A stretch of 64,000 nt of DNA from Ardenticatenaceae bacterium (GCA_020634215.1 JACKCD010000010.1:61752-125751), one strand, 5' to 3'; shown: positions 1 to 9,006, counted from the first letter of the stretch. The notes: a model not told the origin generated them from the sequence alone. Program-made: numbers and translations.

Positions 1-1341
1 GGTAAAATCGGCCATTGTGTAGGGGGGATGAGGTTCGCCATCGTAGGCAATGAGAGGCGAGTCATCATAGTAGTAGCCAAAATTTAGCCCGCCACAACAA
101 TATTGCTGCACATTCAAATCGTAAAGCTCTTGCCCAAATTCCGCTCGCAAGGCAGCTCCTGCTGCGCTTTCTTCCTCAATGTTGTCTGGCACGCGCCGCC
201 GATTTTTGATCATCTCGTGGGCGTAGTTCATGGCGAAGTAGGAGACTTGCTCGGTAATGGGCTGGCGTTCCCGCTCATAGGCAGCCAAAATGTCGGGGCT
301 GCCCCAGCCCTGGTGGTGGGCAGCCAGCAGCCAGGCCAAGTTGGCGGCATCGGCGATACCGGCGTTCATGCCGTAGCCGCCATAGGGAACCCAAATGTGA
401 GCTGCGTCGCCGCAGAGAAAGAAACGGCCGTTTCTAAACCGATCTGCCACCAGCCGCCGCCCAATCCAATCCTCATGGTTGAGAATCTCATAGGCAAAAT
501 CAGGACCCACCCCCAAAATGGTGCGAATCGCCCAATCCCGGTCAATGGCGGCAAAATCCGTCTCTTCCGGGCGCAAATAGTTGTGGACAAGCCACGTTTC
601 CCGCCCGTCAATGGCATAGAGCGTGCCGCTGCGGCGCGGATTGAGCGTGACAATGCCCCACGCCGGGCCGCTTGGCATCTGTTCCAGCAGTTTGGGGGCG
701 CGAATGTAGGTGGATTGCACCCGCTGCACCACAGCATCCCCCACAAATTTAGCTCCCATCGCTTTTCGCACCAGCGAGGAGCTGCCGTCGCACCCCACCA
801 ACTGGTCACAAACGATGCGGATTGTCTGGCCGTTGTCCAGATCGGTGGCGACGGCGGTGGCGCTGTTTTCGTCCTGGGAAACGGCCGTTACCTGCGTCCG
901 GTTCAGCAGCGTTAGCTTTTCATGGGCAATGGCATGGTCATATAAAATAGGTTCCAAGTAGAGCTGGTTGATGCGATGAGGCGGCTCCGGGGTCGGCCAC
1001 CAGGTGTCGGGGCCGCCGGTGGCAGTGTAGCGGTCGCGGCGGCAGGGAATGGGAATGCGGCTGAGTTCGGTGCCAACGGCCGTTGTGCGAAACGAGCAAT
1101 CGTTGGGGTAGTCGGCCGGCAAGCCAGCGTCACGCAGCTTGTGGGCAACCCCCAGCCGCCGAAAAATCTCCATTGAACGTGCGGAAACGTGGTTGCATTT
1201 GACCGTCGGCACCTCACGCGGATAGCGAATCTCGGCTACCACTACGTCAACTCCCCGCTGCGCCAAATCCATTGCCAACGTTAGCCCCGCTGGTCCGCCA
1301 CCAACGATAAAAACGGCCGTTTCGATCACGCGCTCATCCAT
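1..1341 (-). CDS. FAD-dependent aromatic-ring-type monooxygenase (C-terminus beyond window)
   Basis: Reading leftward from position 1341 the frame stays open to the window edge, giving 447 residues without a stop. An N-terminal dinucleotide-binding motif (VGGGPAGL) binds FAD. A mid-protein GCDGSSS motif (the DG motif) and a later CGDAAHIWVPYGGYGMN motif (the GD motif) place it in the class A flavoprotein monooxygenases of the PheA/TfdB/MhpA type, which hydroxylate aromatic or polyketide-like substrates using NAD(P)H. Relatives are usually 500-600 residues, so roughly the last 100 lie outside. I chose the ATG at 1341 because a GGAG lies 8-9 nt upstream; an in-frame ATG at 1362 has no such site. 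The substrate cannot be read from sequence. Three AACGGCCGTT palindromes lie inside the gene and a fourth near its 5' end. Confidence 0.85.
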   Translation of the reverse strand, partial: MDERVIETAVFIVGGGPAGLTLAMDLAQRGVDVVVAEIRYPREVPTVKCNHVSARSMEIFRRLGVAHKLRDAGLPADYPNDCSFRTTAVGTELSRIPIPCRRDRYTATGGPDTWWPTPEPPHRINQLYLEPILYDHAIAHEKLTLLNRTQVTAVSQDENSATAVATDLDNGQTIRIVCDQLVGCDGSSSLVRKAMGAKFVGDAVVQRVQSTYIRAPKLLEQMPSGPAWGIVTLNPRRSGTLYAIDGRETWLVHNYLRPEETDFAAIDRDWAIRTILGVGPDFAYEILNHEDWIGRRLVADRFRNGRFFLCGDAAHIWVPYGGYGMNAGIADAANLAWLLAAHHQGWGSPDILAAYERERQPITEQVSYFAMNYAHEMIKNRRRVPDNIEEESAAGAALRAEFGQELYDLNVQQYCCGGLNFGYYYDDSPLIAYDGEPHPPYTMADFT

Positions 1342-1535
1342 CTTCAAACTCCGTAAGCTCATTTTTTATAAGCATACCGACCCTGCCGACGGTCGTCAAT
1401 TGGAACCGCATCTAAAAAATTGCCCAATAATTAGAGATATTTATTGTACAAATCATCCAAACGTGGTAACGTGAGAGTCAATTTTGGCACCTGCTACTCA
1501 GGTTGCTAAAACAGTGTAGCGTAGGTAAACCGTAG

Positions 1536-1564
1536 TTGACAGGAGTGTAAGCCCTAGTCATACT
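1536..1564 (+). promoter_or_regulatory. Sigma-70-type promoter of gdhA
   Basis: TTGACA at 1536-1541 and CATACT at 1559-1564 are separated by 17 bp. The expected transcript start lies about 40 nt upstream of the gdhA start codon, leaving room for the CGGAG ribosome-binding site at 1596-1600. Confidence 0.7.
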
Positions 1565-1609
1565 ACGCATTCTCTTAAAAATCCAACATTCAACCCGGAG
1601 TTTAAAAAA

Positions 1610-2860
1610 GTGAGCGAGAATCTAAATCCGTTTGCCATCGCCCAGGCACAGCTTGACGAGGCAGCGGCCATTTTACAATTAGACCCAGACATGCACGCCT
1701 TTTTGCGTGAACCCATGCGTGAATTTCATTTTAGCATCCCTGTTCGGATGGACGACGACAGCACCAAAACGTTTCGCGGCTATCGTGTCCAATATAACGA
1801 TGCCCGTGGTCCGGCAAAGGGAGGCATCCGTTTCCACCCTGATGAAACCATTGATACCATTCGGGCTTTGGCCGCGTGGATGACATGGAAAGCATCCGTT
1901 TTAGATATTCCCTTGGGTGGGGGCAAAGGGGGAATCATTTGCAATCCGCGTGAACTGTCTCGCGGCGAGCTGGAACGCCTCAGCCGGGGCTATATGCGAG
2001 CTATGGCACGCTACGTGGGGGGTACCCAGGATGTGCCAGCTCCTGATGTCAACACAAATCCCCAAATTATGGCCTGGATGTTGGATGAGTATGAATTGAT
2101 TGTGGGACATCGTGAGCCTGGCGTGATTACCGGTAAACCGATAGAGTTAGGCGGTTCACAGGGGCGTGGGCCAGCAACGGCCTTAGGTGGGTTGATTACT
2201 ATCCGTGAAACAGCCAAGCTCAAGGGCATGGATTTGAAGGGCATGACCTGTGCCATTCAAGGGTATGGCAACGTTGGCTCAAACGCCCATCAGTTGGCAC
2301 ACGATATGTTTGGGCTGAACGTTGTTGCTATCAGTGACGAGTTTGGCGGTATTTATAACGTCAATGGGCTTGATCCAGCGCAAACGCTGCCCTATTCTCG
2401 TCGCAACGGCAGCCTAAAGGGGTTCCCTGGAAGTGATGTTATTTCTAACAGCGATCTCCTAGAACTCGATGTTGATATTTTGATCCCAGCAGCTATTGAG
2501 AATCAGCTAACAAGTGCTAATGCAGATCGCATCAAAGCCAAGATCATTGCCGAATTGGCAAATGGGCCAACGACGCCTGATGCGGATAATATTTTGAATG
2601 CTAAAGGTTGTTACATTATTCCTGACTTTCTCTGTAATGCGGGTGGGGTAACGGTCTCTTACTTTGAAATGGTACAAAATAGCTACCAGTTCTATTGGGA
2701 TGAGGTGCTGGTGCAGCAACGGCTTGATCAGAAGATGACCTTGGCGTTTCATGCTGTTCACAACATGGCGCAGGCCAAGAATGTGGATAACCGGGTTGCA
2801 GCTTATTTGGTGGCTGTTGACCGGGTGGCGCAGGCGGTGCGGTTGCGGGGTTGGGTGTAA
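1610..2860 (+). CDS. gdhA: Glutamate dehydrogenase (Glu/Leu/Phe dehydrogenase family)
   Basis: A 416-residue cytoplasmic enzyme interconverting glutamate and 2-oxoglutarate plus ammonia with NAD(P). The N-terminal dimerization/substrate domain carries PLGGGKGGI with the catalytic-region lysines and DVPAPDVNT. The C-terminal Rossmann domain carries QGYGNVGSNAH, and the late CNAGGVTVSYFE motif is typical. Length is normal for hexameric bacterial/archaeal GDH. The start is GTG at 1610, with CGGAG nine bases upstream. The gene is monocistronic with its own promoter. It contains no AACGGCCGTT palindrome, unlike most neighbours. Leucine dehydrogenase is a less likely reading because of length and the GGGKGGI context. 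Confidence 0.93.
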   Translation: MSENLNPFAIAQAQLDEAAAILQLDPDMHAFLREPMREFHFSIPVRMDDDSTKTFRGYRVQYNDARGPAKGGIRFHPDETIDTIRALAAWMTWKASVLDIPLGGGKGGIICNPRELSRGELERLSRGYMRAMARYVGGTQDVPAPDVNTNPQIMAWMLDEYELIVGHREPGVITGKPIELGGSQGRGPATALGGLITIRETAKLKGMDLKGMTCAIQGYGNVGSNAHQLAHDMFGLNVVAISDEFGGIYNVNGLDPAQTLPYSRRNGSLKGFPGSDVISNSDLLELDVDILIPAAIENQLTSANADRIKAKIIAELANGPTTPDADNILNAKGCYIIPDFLCNAGGVTVSYFEMVQNSYQFYWDEVLVQQRLDQKMTLAFHAVHNMAQAKNVDNRVAAYLVAVDRVAQAVRLRGWV

Positions 2861-2899
2861 AGTCATCCTTGAATTGGCAAATTTTCTGGGGCAAAATAG

Positions 2900-2927
2900 T
2901 TGCCTCAAAGAACAAATGTGCTATAAT
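2900..2927 (+). promoter_or_regulatory. Extended -10 promoter upstream of ssb
   Basis: TTGCCT (2900-2905), a 16-bp spacer and a perfect TATAAT (2922-2927) preceded by TG at the extended -10 position. It lies just after the gdhA stop and about 110 nt before ssb. Confidence 0.6.
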
Positions 2928-3041
2928 TTTGGTTAGGTAAAAAGCCTCTTTTACTGTCATTCAAAACATGGTAATATCCCTCGCCTCCAGAGGTGAGGTG
3001 GAAAATTGTACCATGTAGCTAACTCTTAAAAGGAGGATACG

Positions 3042-3470
3042 ATGTATCAAAAGGTTATTATTATTGGGAATTTGGGGCGTGACCCTGAAATGCGCTATAT
3101 GCCGGACGGAACGGCCGTTACAAGCTTTAGCGTGGCGACGAGCCGTCGTTGGACTGACCGCAACAGTGGGCAACCAGTAGATGAAACAACCTGGTTCCGC
3201 GTCAGCGTTTGGGGGCGGCAGGCTGAAACAGCCAACCAATATCTGAGCAAGGGAAGCAAGGTTTTGGTGGAAGGAAGGATGAAGCCAGACCCTGCTACAG
3301 GTGCCCCGCGTATCTGGACGCGACAGGATGGAACGGCTGGTGCATCTTTTGAACTGACTGCTGAAGTTGTTCGCTTCCTAAGCGGAAGGGAAGACAGCAG
3401 TGGTTATAGTGGTGGCGGCGGCGATGATTTTGGCGGTGGCGCACATGAAGAAGATGACATTCCTTTCTAG
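3042..3470 (+). CDS. ssb: Single-stranded DNA-binding protein
   Basis: A 142-residue protein with the full SSB OB-fold: an N-terminal KVIIIGNLGRDPEMRY strand, FSVATSRRW, TTWFRVSVWG and GSKVLVEGR. A glycine-rich linker follows, then the acidic EEDDIPF tail that recruits replication and repair partners. It coats single-stranded DNA during replication, recombination and repair. AGGAGG lies just upstream of the ATG at 3042. It stands alone rather than in an rpsF-ssb-rpsR operon. A strong rho-independent terminator follows. Confidence 0.97.
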   Translation: MYQKVIIIGNLGRDPEMRYMPDGTAVTSFSVATSRRWTDRNSGQPVDETTWFRVSVWGRQAETANQYLSKGSKVLVEGRMKPDPATGAPRIWTRQDGTAGASFELTAEVVRFLSGREDSSGYSGGGGDDFGGGAHEEDDIPF

Positions 3471-3497
3471 TCATCTGTGAAACAACGTAAATAAATA

Positions 3498-3533
3498 AAA
3501 AAAGGTCAGCATTTATTTGCTGGCCTTTTTTTG
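3498..3533 (+). terminator. Rho-independent terminator after ssb
   Basis: AAAAAAGGTCAGC and GCTGGCCTTTTTTT form a stem around an 8-nt A/T loop, followed by a T run. The A-rich 5' arm lets it also serve the convergent gene at 3543-3734. Confidence 0.9.
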
Positions 3534-3542
3534 TTGGTGGCA

Positions 3543-3734
3543 TTAATGTTGTTTGGCGAGGGGATTAACGGCCGTTTGCTCATTCGCCCCAGAAGATGGC
3601 CGTGATGCGCGGTGCAAAACAGCGTCTGCAACCTTGCTCAAGAGGGCGGCGAAGACAACGAGCAGACCCATAAACAAAATATAAAGCAACGAAAGAACAA
3701 ATTCGTTATGTAAAAACCACAAATCAGACCACAT
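3543..3734 (-). CDS. Small single-span membrane protein, unknown function
   Basis: A 63-residue protein with one hydrophobic segment at about residues 11-34, followed by a basic/polar tail. An AAGGAG ribosome-binding site lies six bases before the ATG at 3734, which supports a real gene. It is convergent with ssb, and the last codons carry one AACGGCCGTT palindrome (read as QTAVN). I recognise no family. It could be a small accessory membrane protein. Confidence 0.6.
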   Translation of the reverse strand: MWSDLWFLHNEFVLSLLYILFMGLLVVFAALLSKVADAVLHRASRPSSGANEQTAVNPLAKQH

Positions 3735-3864
3735 ATCACGCTCCTTATTCTAATCAGCCGCCACAATAGTGGACGCAGTATACCAAGAGGTCGTCATGAT
3801 AAACTGACGTTATGCCGTTCATTTCCTTACGGTTTCCTGACAGTTTGCTGTGCAGCGTGATAAC

Positions 3865-3893
3865 TTGAAGAACCCTGGCAATGGTGTTATGAT
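3865..3893 (+). promoter_or_regulatory. Sigma-70-type promoter of the LysM/SH3 gene
   Basis: TTGAAG (3865-3870), 17-bp spacer, TATGAT (3888-3893), placed about 40 nt before the ATG at 3934. Confidence 0.55.
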
Positions 3894-3933
3894 GCGGCTT
3901 TAACGCTTGAAGCGTAGATATTTCTGAGGCGTC

Positions 3934-5037
3934 ATGACAACATTTGAACAGATTCAAGAACGACATGCAGCACTGGAAAAGGCGTTGGCCGTTGATCCGG
4001 ATTCCGTGCGAACCGGGCAAATTACTAACTTGCTGGCACAAATTCAGGAAACGGCCGTTACGATTGCCGATGAAGAACAACGCCAAACCCTTACCCATAT
4101 TTTGATTCAGTGGGCAAGTGTAGCTGAACAGCGAGGCGAAAAATCAGTAGATATGGTTTTGGCCGCTTATCAGCCGCCTGTGTCGCCACCTGCTGCTTCC
4201 ACACCGCAGCCAAAGGTGGATTCCCCCGTTGTGCAGGAACCAACCCCAGTGGCCAAGATGCCTCGCCGCCCCGTCATCAACTGGTCAAATCCGCCGGAGT
4301 GGATGTTGCAAGGGTTGACGCTGTTGATTATTGCGGTGTTAGCTATCGCCGGCTATTACATCGTTTCCTATTATTTTGATTCGCCAGCAGAAACGAGCGA
4401 GCCGATCTTGGCGATACCGACTCTGGAACCCACAGTGGTAGTTGACGTGGTGGCAGAAACGGCCGTTATTGCCACCTCTCCCCCACCAACGGCCGTTTTA
4501 GTGGAAGTGATAACCGTTGACAGTGCTCCCACTGAAGCCGCCCCAACCGCCCCGCAGCGTGCGCACATTGTCGCCACAGGTGACACCCTCTCGACCATTG
4601 CTACCCGCTATGGTGTAACTATCGAAGAAATTATTGCCGCCAATGTCCTGCTAGACCCTAACCGGCTTGAGATAGGGCAAACATTAAATATCCCTTTTCC
4701 TGGCCAATCAACAGTGGCTGCTCCCGCAGCGACAGCAATCACCCCAACCATCCCGGCTGTGGCTCCACCAACGGCCGTTCCTGAGATTGTGGTGCGCGGG
4801 GCAGATATAACGGCCGTTATTCCCCTTTACATCAATCCCAGCACTGCCAGCCAGCCCGTCGCCACCCTCTCCTCCGGCACCTTCGCCAAAGCTATCGGGT
4901 TGTCGGAAGATCGAAGCTGGTACTTGGTTGAACTATCCGATGGTTTGACACGTGGTTGGGTGACAGTAGATAGTGCTCAACTGCTCTACCCCGCTACTCC
5001 CGACCAACTCCCTCTGCTGCGCGTAGTCAATCCCTGA
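3934..5037 (+). CDS. Membrane-anchored LysM and SH3-like domain protein
   Basis: A 367-residue protein. Residues 1-85 are a helical cytoplasmic segment, 85-120 a proline-rich linker, and about 127-148 a single transmembrane helix. A Pro/Thr-rich stretch follows, then a LysM domain at about 209-255 (VATGDTLSTIATRYGV) and an SH3-like domain near the C-terminus ending in GWVTVDSAQLLYP. LysM and bacterial SH3 domains bind cell-wall glycans or peptides, so the C-terminal half should be outside the membrane. It is not linked to another gene in an operon. Five AACGGCCGTT copies fall in it, all in loops or linkers read as ETAV/PTAV/ITAV. The exact role is unknown. Confidence 0.8.
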   Translation: MTTFEQIQERHAALEKALAVDPDSVRTGQITNLLAQIQETAVTIADEEQRQTLTHILIQWASVAEQRGEKSVDMVLAAYQPPVSPPAASTPQPKVDSPVVQEPTPVAKMPRRPVINWSNPPEWMLQGLTLLIIAVLAIAGYYIVSYYFDSPAETSEPILAIPTLEPTVVVDVVAETAVIATSPPPTAVLVEVITVDSAPTEAAPTAPQRAHIVATGDTLSTIATRYGVTIEEIIAANVLLDPNRLEIGQTLNIPFPGQSTVAAPAATAITPTIPAVAPPTAVPEIVVRGADITAVIPLYINPSTASQPVATLSSGTFAKAIGLSEDRSWYLVELSDGLTRGWVTVDSAQLLYPATPDQLPLLRVVNP

Positions 5038-5046
5038 GAACAAAAA

Positions 5047-5105
5047 GGACGCAGATTTTCCTGATTGACCTGATTCTCACCAGGCTAACCAAGAAAACCT
5101 GCGTC
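5047..5105. repeat. Intergenic inverted repeat, GGACGCAGATTTT family
   Basis: AGGACGCAGATTTTC is matched by an inverted GAAAACCTGCGTCCT, with further imperfect pairing between. The same word (GGACGCAGATTTTCCTGAT) recurs at 45318-45381, so it is a dispersed element. It sits between the convergent LysM gene and dnaK and may terminate both transcripts. Confidence 0.7.
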
Positions 5106-5163
5106 CTATTCACAGAAAACCTCACAGGGTCATCCGTGTTCGTCCGCGTTTAGCCGTATCCTA

Positions 5164-7039
5164 TCAAGCAGTTTCAAATTCGCCTTCGATGACATCTTCA
5201 TCGGCACTATGACCGTTTGCGCCACCGCTGCTGCCGTTTTGATAGGCCGCCTCGCCGAGAGCCATTGCTGTTTGCTGCACCTGGCTGGTCAATTCGGTAA
5301 TGCGCTTGGTGTCTTCACCCTGTGCGACTTCTTTTAGCTCTTTAATTTGGTTTTCAAGCTGTTCACGAACGGCCGTTGGGGCTTGCCCATTCAAGCTGCT
5401 CAGGCTCTTCTCCGTTTGGTAAATCACCTGATCCGCCGTGTTGCGTGCTTCAATCAGCTCACGCCGCTTCTGGTCACTGGCCGCGTTACGCTCTGCTTCC
5501 TGCACCATCCGGTTAATGTCGTTCTCGCTCAAGTTGGTGCTGGCCGTAATCGTAATCGCCTGGCTCTTGCCCGTCGCTTTGTCCTTGGCCGTCACGTTCA
5601 AAATCCCGTTAGCATCAATGTCAAACGTCACCTCAACCTGCGGAATGCCGCGTGGTGCCGGGGGAATGCCATCCAGCCGGAACACGCCGAGCGCGTTATT
5701 GTCTTTTGCCATCGGCCGTTCGCCCTGCAAAACGTGGACATCAACGGCCGTTTGATTATCCTCCGCCGTGCTAAATACCTCCGACTTGCGCGTTGGGATC
5801 GTTGTATTACGCGGAATCAGTACCGTCATCACCCCACCTAGCGTTTCCAAACCGAGGCTTAACGGGGTTACATCCAGCAACAGCACATCGGTTACATCAC
5901 CGGCCAACACACCGCCCTGCAACGCCGCACCCAACGCCACAACCTCATCCGGGTTCACGCTCTTGTTGGGTTCCTGCCCCGTTAACCGCCGCACAGTTTC
6001 CTGCACCATCGGCATCCGGGTCGAACCACCCACCAAAACCACAGCATCCAACGCCCCGGTTTCAATGTTGGCATCGGCCAAGGCTTGTTTGACCGGTCTT
6101 TCTACCCGCCGCAGCAGGTCTTCGGTTAACTGCTCAAACTTTGCCCGCGATAGCGTCATCTGCAAATGCTTCGGCCCGCTGGCATCAGCCGTAATAAAGG
6201 GAAGGTTAATCTCGGTCTGCATGGTACTGGACAGCTCAATCTTTGCCTTTTCTGCCGCCTCGCGTACCCGCTGCAACGCCTGCCGATCCTGCTTCAGGTT
6301 AATTCCCTGGTCACGCAAAAACTCGCTGGTAATCCAGTCTGTAATCGCCATGTCCCAGTCATCACCACCTAAATGGGTGTCGCCATTGGTTGCCAGTACT
6401 TCAATCACCCCGTCGCTTACTTCCAGCACCGAGACAACAAAGGTGCCGCCGCCGGTCAAAGACCAAAATGGTCTCATCCTTCACCTTGTCCAGTCCATAG
6501 GCCAGTGCCGCCGCCGTTGGCTCGTTGATGATGCGAAGGACTTCCAGCCCTGCAATCTTGCCTGCATCCTTGGTTGCCTGCCGCTGGCTGTCGTTGAAAT
6601 AGGCAGGCACCGTAATCACCGCCTTGGTCACTGGTTCACCCAGGTAATCCTCGGCATCTTTCTTTAGCTTGCTTAAGACCATAGCCGAGATTTCCTGCGG
6701 GGTGTAGCTGCGCCCCTTCTGGGCGATTTCTACGCGTATGTCGCCCTGTGGCCCTTTAACTACGGCGTAGGGTAAGCGGGCTTTTTCGGCGGCCGTTTCG
6801 GCATCGTCAAACCGCCGGCCGATAAACCGTTTCACGGAAAAAACCGTATTTTCTGGGTTAATGGTTGCCTGCCGCTTGGCCGTTTGCCCCACCAAACGCT
6901 CGCCGTTTTTGTTAAACGCCACCATGGATGGGGTTAAGCGCCCGCCTTCAGCCGTGGTAATTACAGTTGGTTCACCCCCTTCCATAACGGCTACCACCGA
7001 GTTGGTTGTTCCTAAGTCAATACCTACAATCTTGCTCAT
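5164..7039 (-). CDS. dnaK: Chaperone DnaK (Hsp70), frame broken near 6450
   Basis: ATP-dependent Hsp70 chaperone. The N-terminal part (from 7039) has GIDLGTTNSVVAV and the ATPase domain up to YGLDKVKDETILVFD; the second part resumes at GGGTFVVSVLEVSDG and continues through the substrate-binding domain to an acidic end (EGEFETA). Between them the reading frame is lost: about two bases are missing in the codons for the conserved D-L-G-G-G-T phosphate-binding loop at roughly 6448-6458. With the two bases restored, a normal DnaK of about 626 residues results. A GGGAG site precedes the ATG at 7039. No grpE or dnaJ is adjacent. Because dnaK is normally needed and the break is in a GC-rich triplet run, a consensus error is more likely than a true pseudogene. 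Confidence 0.93.
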
Positions 7040-7409
7040 GGGTCTACTCCCTCTAAAGTTAAATTTGCACCTTGTAAACAGTGTTCAGCCAACATTTCAC
7101 AATCGGTAGGTATTTCCCAAAGATAACCTTGCATGTACCTATACATATGGCTGTTCACTGTTTATTCTTGAAAGTTTCGTATGCCAGATAGCTTACTCAG
7201 CAAACGTAAGAATCTGGTTAGCGTCATATATGCGTCGTGTTAACACACTGTACTTTTGGTCAGAAAATAGGTGATGGGGTTGCTAAAAACGGCAATTGAG
7301 AGAGAATAAAAGAGGAAAGCGGTCTATTTCCAACAAAATCATTTGTTCACACGACGGTTTTTCAAACGTTTATTATTCAGGTTAAATTTTTAAGGAAGGT
7401 GCAAAGAAA
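7040..7409. other. Divergent intergenic region between dnaK and sodN
   Basis: A 370-bp gap holding the start regions of two divergent genes. I looked for a CIRCE or HAIR (HspR) box ahead of dnaK and found none. A ribosome-binding site AAGGAAGG lies 12-19 nt before sodN. No ORF, hairpin or convincing promoter pair was seen. Confidence 0.5.
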
Positions 7410-7862
7410 ATGACAAGCATAACTTCACTGATTAAACAATGGTTCCCGGCTGAAGAAGTACACGCCCACTGTGATGGCCCCTGTGGTGTTTATGACCCCG
7501 CATCGGCACGTATTGCCGCCGAAGCCGTATTGTCCATGACCAAGAAGATTATGGCCTTGGAAGGCAAGACTGATTTGCAGTCGCAAAATACGCTTTCGCG
7601 CTACATTGCTATTAAAGAAGAGCAGGCTCATATAGCAAAGACTGAACTGCTGGTGCTGTGGACTGACTATTTCAAGCCCGTGCATCTGGAAGCCCACCCC
7701 GACCTGCACAATACTTTCTGGCAAGCCGCTAAGCTTTGCTCATCTGTAAAAGTGGAAGTGAGCCTGGAACATGCTCAGGAATTGATGGCCGCTATCGAAA
7801 ATATCCACAATATTTTCTGGGCGACCAAGAACCGTGAGGTTACTTACTACACTGCTAGCTGA
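7410..7862 (+). CDS. sodN: Nickel superoxide dismutase precursor
   Basis: A 150-residue SodN. The nickel hook HCDGPCGVYDP is present; in the mature enzyme it must be the N-terminus, so residues 1-19 are a propeptide removed between Ala19 and His20. His20, Cys21 and Cys25 are the expected nickel ligands. The remainder is a four-helix bundle, and the length matches the family. The enzyme dismutes superoxide to hydrogen peroxide and oxygen in the cytoplasm. The next gene downstream is the dedicated maturation protease, as in most sodN loci. The 80-bp gap between them is a GGTAATC-type hairpin. Confidence 0.96.
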   Translation: MTSITSLIKQWFPAEEVHAHCDGPCGVYDPASARIAAEAVLSMTKKIMALEGKTDLQSQNTLSRYIAIKEEQAHIAKTELLVLWTDYFKPVHLEAHPDLHNTFWQAAKLCSSVKVEVSLEHAQELMAAIENIHNIFWATKNREVTYYTAS

Positions 7863-7864
7863 GA

Positions 7865-7938
7865 TGGTAAACAGTAAACAGTAATCGGTAATCAGTTTAC
7901 AAGTCACCGATTACCGATTACTGCTTACCGGTTACTAA
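7865..7938. repeat. Intercistronic word-repeat hairpin (GTAATC family) between sodN and sodX
   Basis: Iterated AGTAAACAGTAATCGGTAATC words are followed by inverted CCGATTACCGATTACTG words, forming a long imperfect stem. It occupies nearly the whole gap between two functionally coupled genes. Confidence 0.85.
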
Positions 7939-7941
7939 AAA

Positions 7942-8331
7942 ATGCTTAAGACCGCAAGATGGCTTCTCTTACCGCTACTTGCGGTCTTTTTGTTGCTTGT
8001 GTGGGGACAGCCGCGCAGCTGGGAGATGGTTTTGTGGGCGTTGGGGCGGCGGCGGCGGTTTCGGGTGGTAGAAAACTCAATGCTGCCAACGTTTCGGGAT
8101 GGGGATGAAGTGCTGGTGGCTGTGGGGGAAAAACGGCCGTTTTCCCCCGGCGACATCGTAATAGCCCAACATCCGCTCAAAGCAATGAAGATGATTAAAC
8201 GGGTGGACAGGGTACTTGCAGACGGCCGTTTATTCCTCCTCGGCGACAACCCGGCTGAAAGCAGCGACAGCCGTGCTTTTGGTCCTGTTGCGCCACAGCT
8301 CATCATCGGCCGTGTGACAGGCAAATTTTAG
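7942..8331 (+). CDS. sodX: Nickel-type SOD maturation protease (signal-peptidase-like)
   Basis: A 129-residue S26-family serine protease. An N-terminal hydrophobic segment (residues 8-21) anchors it. The catalytic Ser46 lies in ENSMLPTF and the likely general-base Lys86 in MIKRV, and the terminal GDNPAESSDSRAFGPV box is typical of signal peptidases. The family is found next to sodN and is thought to remove the SodN propeptide to free the nickel-binding His. It is shorter than LepB because the periplasmic insertion domain is missing. It probably shares a transcript with sodN despite the hairpin between them. Confidence 0.92.
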   Translation: MLKTARWLLLPLLAVFLLLVWGQPRSWEMVLWALGRRRRFRVVENSMLPTFRDGDEVLVAVGEKRPFSPGDIVIAQHPLKAMKMIKRVDRVLADGRLFLLGDNPAESSDSRAFGPVAPQLIIGRVTGKF

Positions 8332-8374
8332 ACAAAACGGCCTGTTTTGCCCAAAACGGCCGTTTTGCCACTTG

Positions 8375-8403
8375 TTGACAAAGGGTATGACACTCGTTAG
8401 AAT
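8375..8403 (+). promoter_or_regulatory. Sigma-70-type promoter of the ferredoxin gene
   Basis: TTGACA (8375-8380), 17-bp spacer, TAGAAT (8398-8403). It lies about 137 nt before the ferredoxin start, downstream of a perfect AACGGCCGTT hairpin at 8355-8364. Confidence 0.65.
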
Positions 8404-8539
8404 TCGCTTTGCGTGATTGTTAAACTTGGCACAATCACCATCGTTTCATAAAAAAAGGTGCCTTGCCACCTGACAATACCAAAAAGGGTGTGGCAACAGC
8501 CACCAACAGCGGATCTGTCCACCTGAAAAGGAGTTATTT

Positions 8540-8983
8540 ATGACCCACATTGTTACTCGTTTATGCTTACGCGACACCGCTTGCGTTGAAGTATGCCCCG
8601 TTGAGTGTATGGTTCTTGGCTTCCCCGAAGCTGAATGGCCCTGGCTCTACATTGACCCCGACACCTGTATTGACTGCGGTGCCTGCGTTCCCGAATGCCC
8701 CTTTGAAGCTATCTTTCCCGAAGAGGAAGTTCCCTTTGACTACAAAGCGCCGGCCGAAGGTGTGTGGATTGTCGGCACAAAAGAACTTCTGTCTGATGGC
8801 CATCCTTTCCATGGTGAGGTAGATGGGCACGCTGTGAAGTTGCATAATGCCAAACTGCTTGAGGCAGGTACCGAGCTTGACCTGACCGAAGACATTCCTT
8901 CCAACTATGATTACTTCTCTGCTGGCCCTGGCTACGACAACATGGGTAAGATGGAAGAGTACATGGCAAACAAAGACAAATAG
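8540..8983 (+). CDS. Ferredoxin with two Fe-S clusters (7Fe/8Fe type) and C-terminal extension
   Basis: A 147-residue electron carrier. The N-terminal half carries Cys9, Cys15, Cys19, Cys23 and Cys43, Cys46, Cys49, Cys53 in the patterns ACVEVCPVEC and CIDCGACVPECP, resembling Thermus-type 7Fe ferredoxins. About 70 C-terminal residues beyond the usual end have no recognised domain. AAAGGAG lies seven bases upstream of the ATG at 8540. It is a single-gene unit with its own promoter and terminator. The partner oxidoreductase is not apparent nearby. Confidence 0.9.
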   Translation: MTHIVTRLCLRDTACVEVCPVECMVLGFPEAEWPWLYIDPDTCIDCGACVPECPFEAIFPEEEVPFDYKAPAEGVWIVGTKELLSDGHPFHGEVDGHAVKLHNAKLLEAGTELDLTEDIPSNYDYFSAGPGYDNMGKMEEYMANKDK

Positions 8984-9006
8984 GTCGTTTGCTGTTACAT
9001 GGTAAT

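Noticed and set aside
103..915. A 270-codon forward open frame at the left edge.
   Set aside because: Lies opposite the FAD monooxygenase, whose DG and GD motifs are intact on the minus strand.
5768..6667. A 299-codon forward open frame opposite dnaK.
   Set aside because: Ser/Thr-rich shadow of dnaK with no ribosome-binding site and no domain.
7110..7409. CIRCE or HAIR operator upstream of dnaK.
   Set aside because: Read both strands for TTAGCACTC and CTTGAGT-type dyads and found none.
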